Shown piece after piece: positions 6,354 to 6,409 of a stretch of 6,409 bases of DNA (within the stretch, counting starts at the first letter, position 1; each line of letters starts with the position of its first letter). The stretch comes from B16-G9 sp964455635 (GTDB lineage Bacteria; Bacteroidota; Bacteroidia; Bacteroidales; F082): assembly GCA_964455635.1 (NCBI GenBank), contig CAYVWX010000182.1:1-6409 (forward strand), written 5' to 3'. The notes under the pieces are model-generated. The model was given only the letters and a program-made list of their open reading frames with translations. It was not told the origin of the DNA and made no database searches. Both the position numbers and the translations under genes were made by a program.

Positions 6354-6382
6354 GCAGAAACCATTCACGAATGGTTTCCTGC
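6354..6382. repeat. Strong palindrome, possible bidirectional terminator or interspersed repeat
   Basis: GAAACCATTC (6357-6366) and GAATGGTTTC (6369-6378) are perfect 10 bp inverted arms around AC, so a folded form would open the inner C-G pair. The outer GCAG (6354-6357) and CTGC (6379-6382) can extend the stem with one bulged C. It starts 71 bp after the MORN stop. No immediate T-run follows (TTTTGTT begins near 6400), so a classical Rho-independent terminator is not well supported; a REP-like interspersed palindrome is an alternative. Confidence 0.6.
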
Positions 6383-6409
6383 ATACCAACTGCAAACCGT
6401 TTTGTTATA

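Noticed and set aside
6286..6409. Partial minus-strand gene of about 40 codons ending at 6286
   Set aside because: It is open only because the window ends, its C-terminal part is read from the low-complexity GCCTAAA repeat, and it resembles no family I know. Kept as a finding, not as a gene.

Overview
The window looks like chromosomal DNA from a member of the Bacteroidota, possibly near the Marinilabiliales/Bacteroidales. The evidence is an AT-rich base composition, little or no Shine-Dalgarno sequence ahead of the genes, a good match to the Bacteroidota -7 promoter element (TANNTTTG), and gene families common in that phylum. The placement is inference. I see no insertion sequence, phage gene, tRNA, rRNA or CRISPR array.

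Layout. Left arm (1-2721): a PHP-family histidinol-phosphatase-type gene (15-860, +) converges with only a 10 bp gap on a two-gene minus-strand unit, rpiB then lutB (2721-871). Centre (2722-3244): a 523 bp AT-rich stretch without a gene lies between the divergent rpiB-lutB and nadA units. It holds five exact copies of a DnaA-box-like 9-mer (TTATNAACA), several one-mismatch copies and a 44 bp stretch made only of A and T. Right arm (3245-6283): nadA (quinolinate synthase), a small unrecognised lipoprotein, and a long secreted protein built of about 18 MORN-type repeats. All three are on the plus strand; the last two overlap by 4 bp and are probably translationally coupled. The tail (6284-6409) holds a short A/T-rich repeat and a strong palindrome.

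Function. The left and central genes are housekeeping metabolism: pentose-phosphate isomerisation (RpiB), an iron-sulfur electron-transfer protein of L-lactate oxidation (LutB), de novo NAD synthesis (NadA) and a phosphatase of histidine synthesis. They do not form one pathway. The lipoprotein/MORN pair is a small cell-envelope unit of unknown role.

No clear-cut new defence or mobile system is visible. The most interesting item is the central intergenic region, which has several properties of a replication origin: a box cluster, an adjacent AT-only tract, divergent flanking genes and a hint of a strand-composition change. This is a hypothesis, not a call. The second item is the envelope gene pair, with its TTG start and TTGA overlap.
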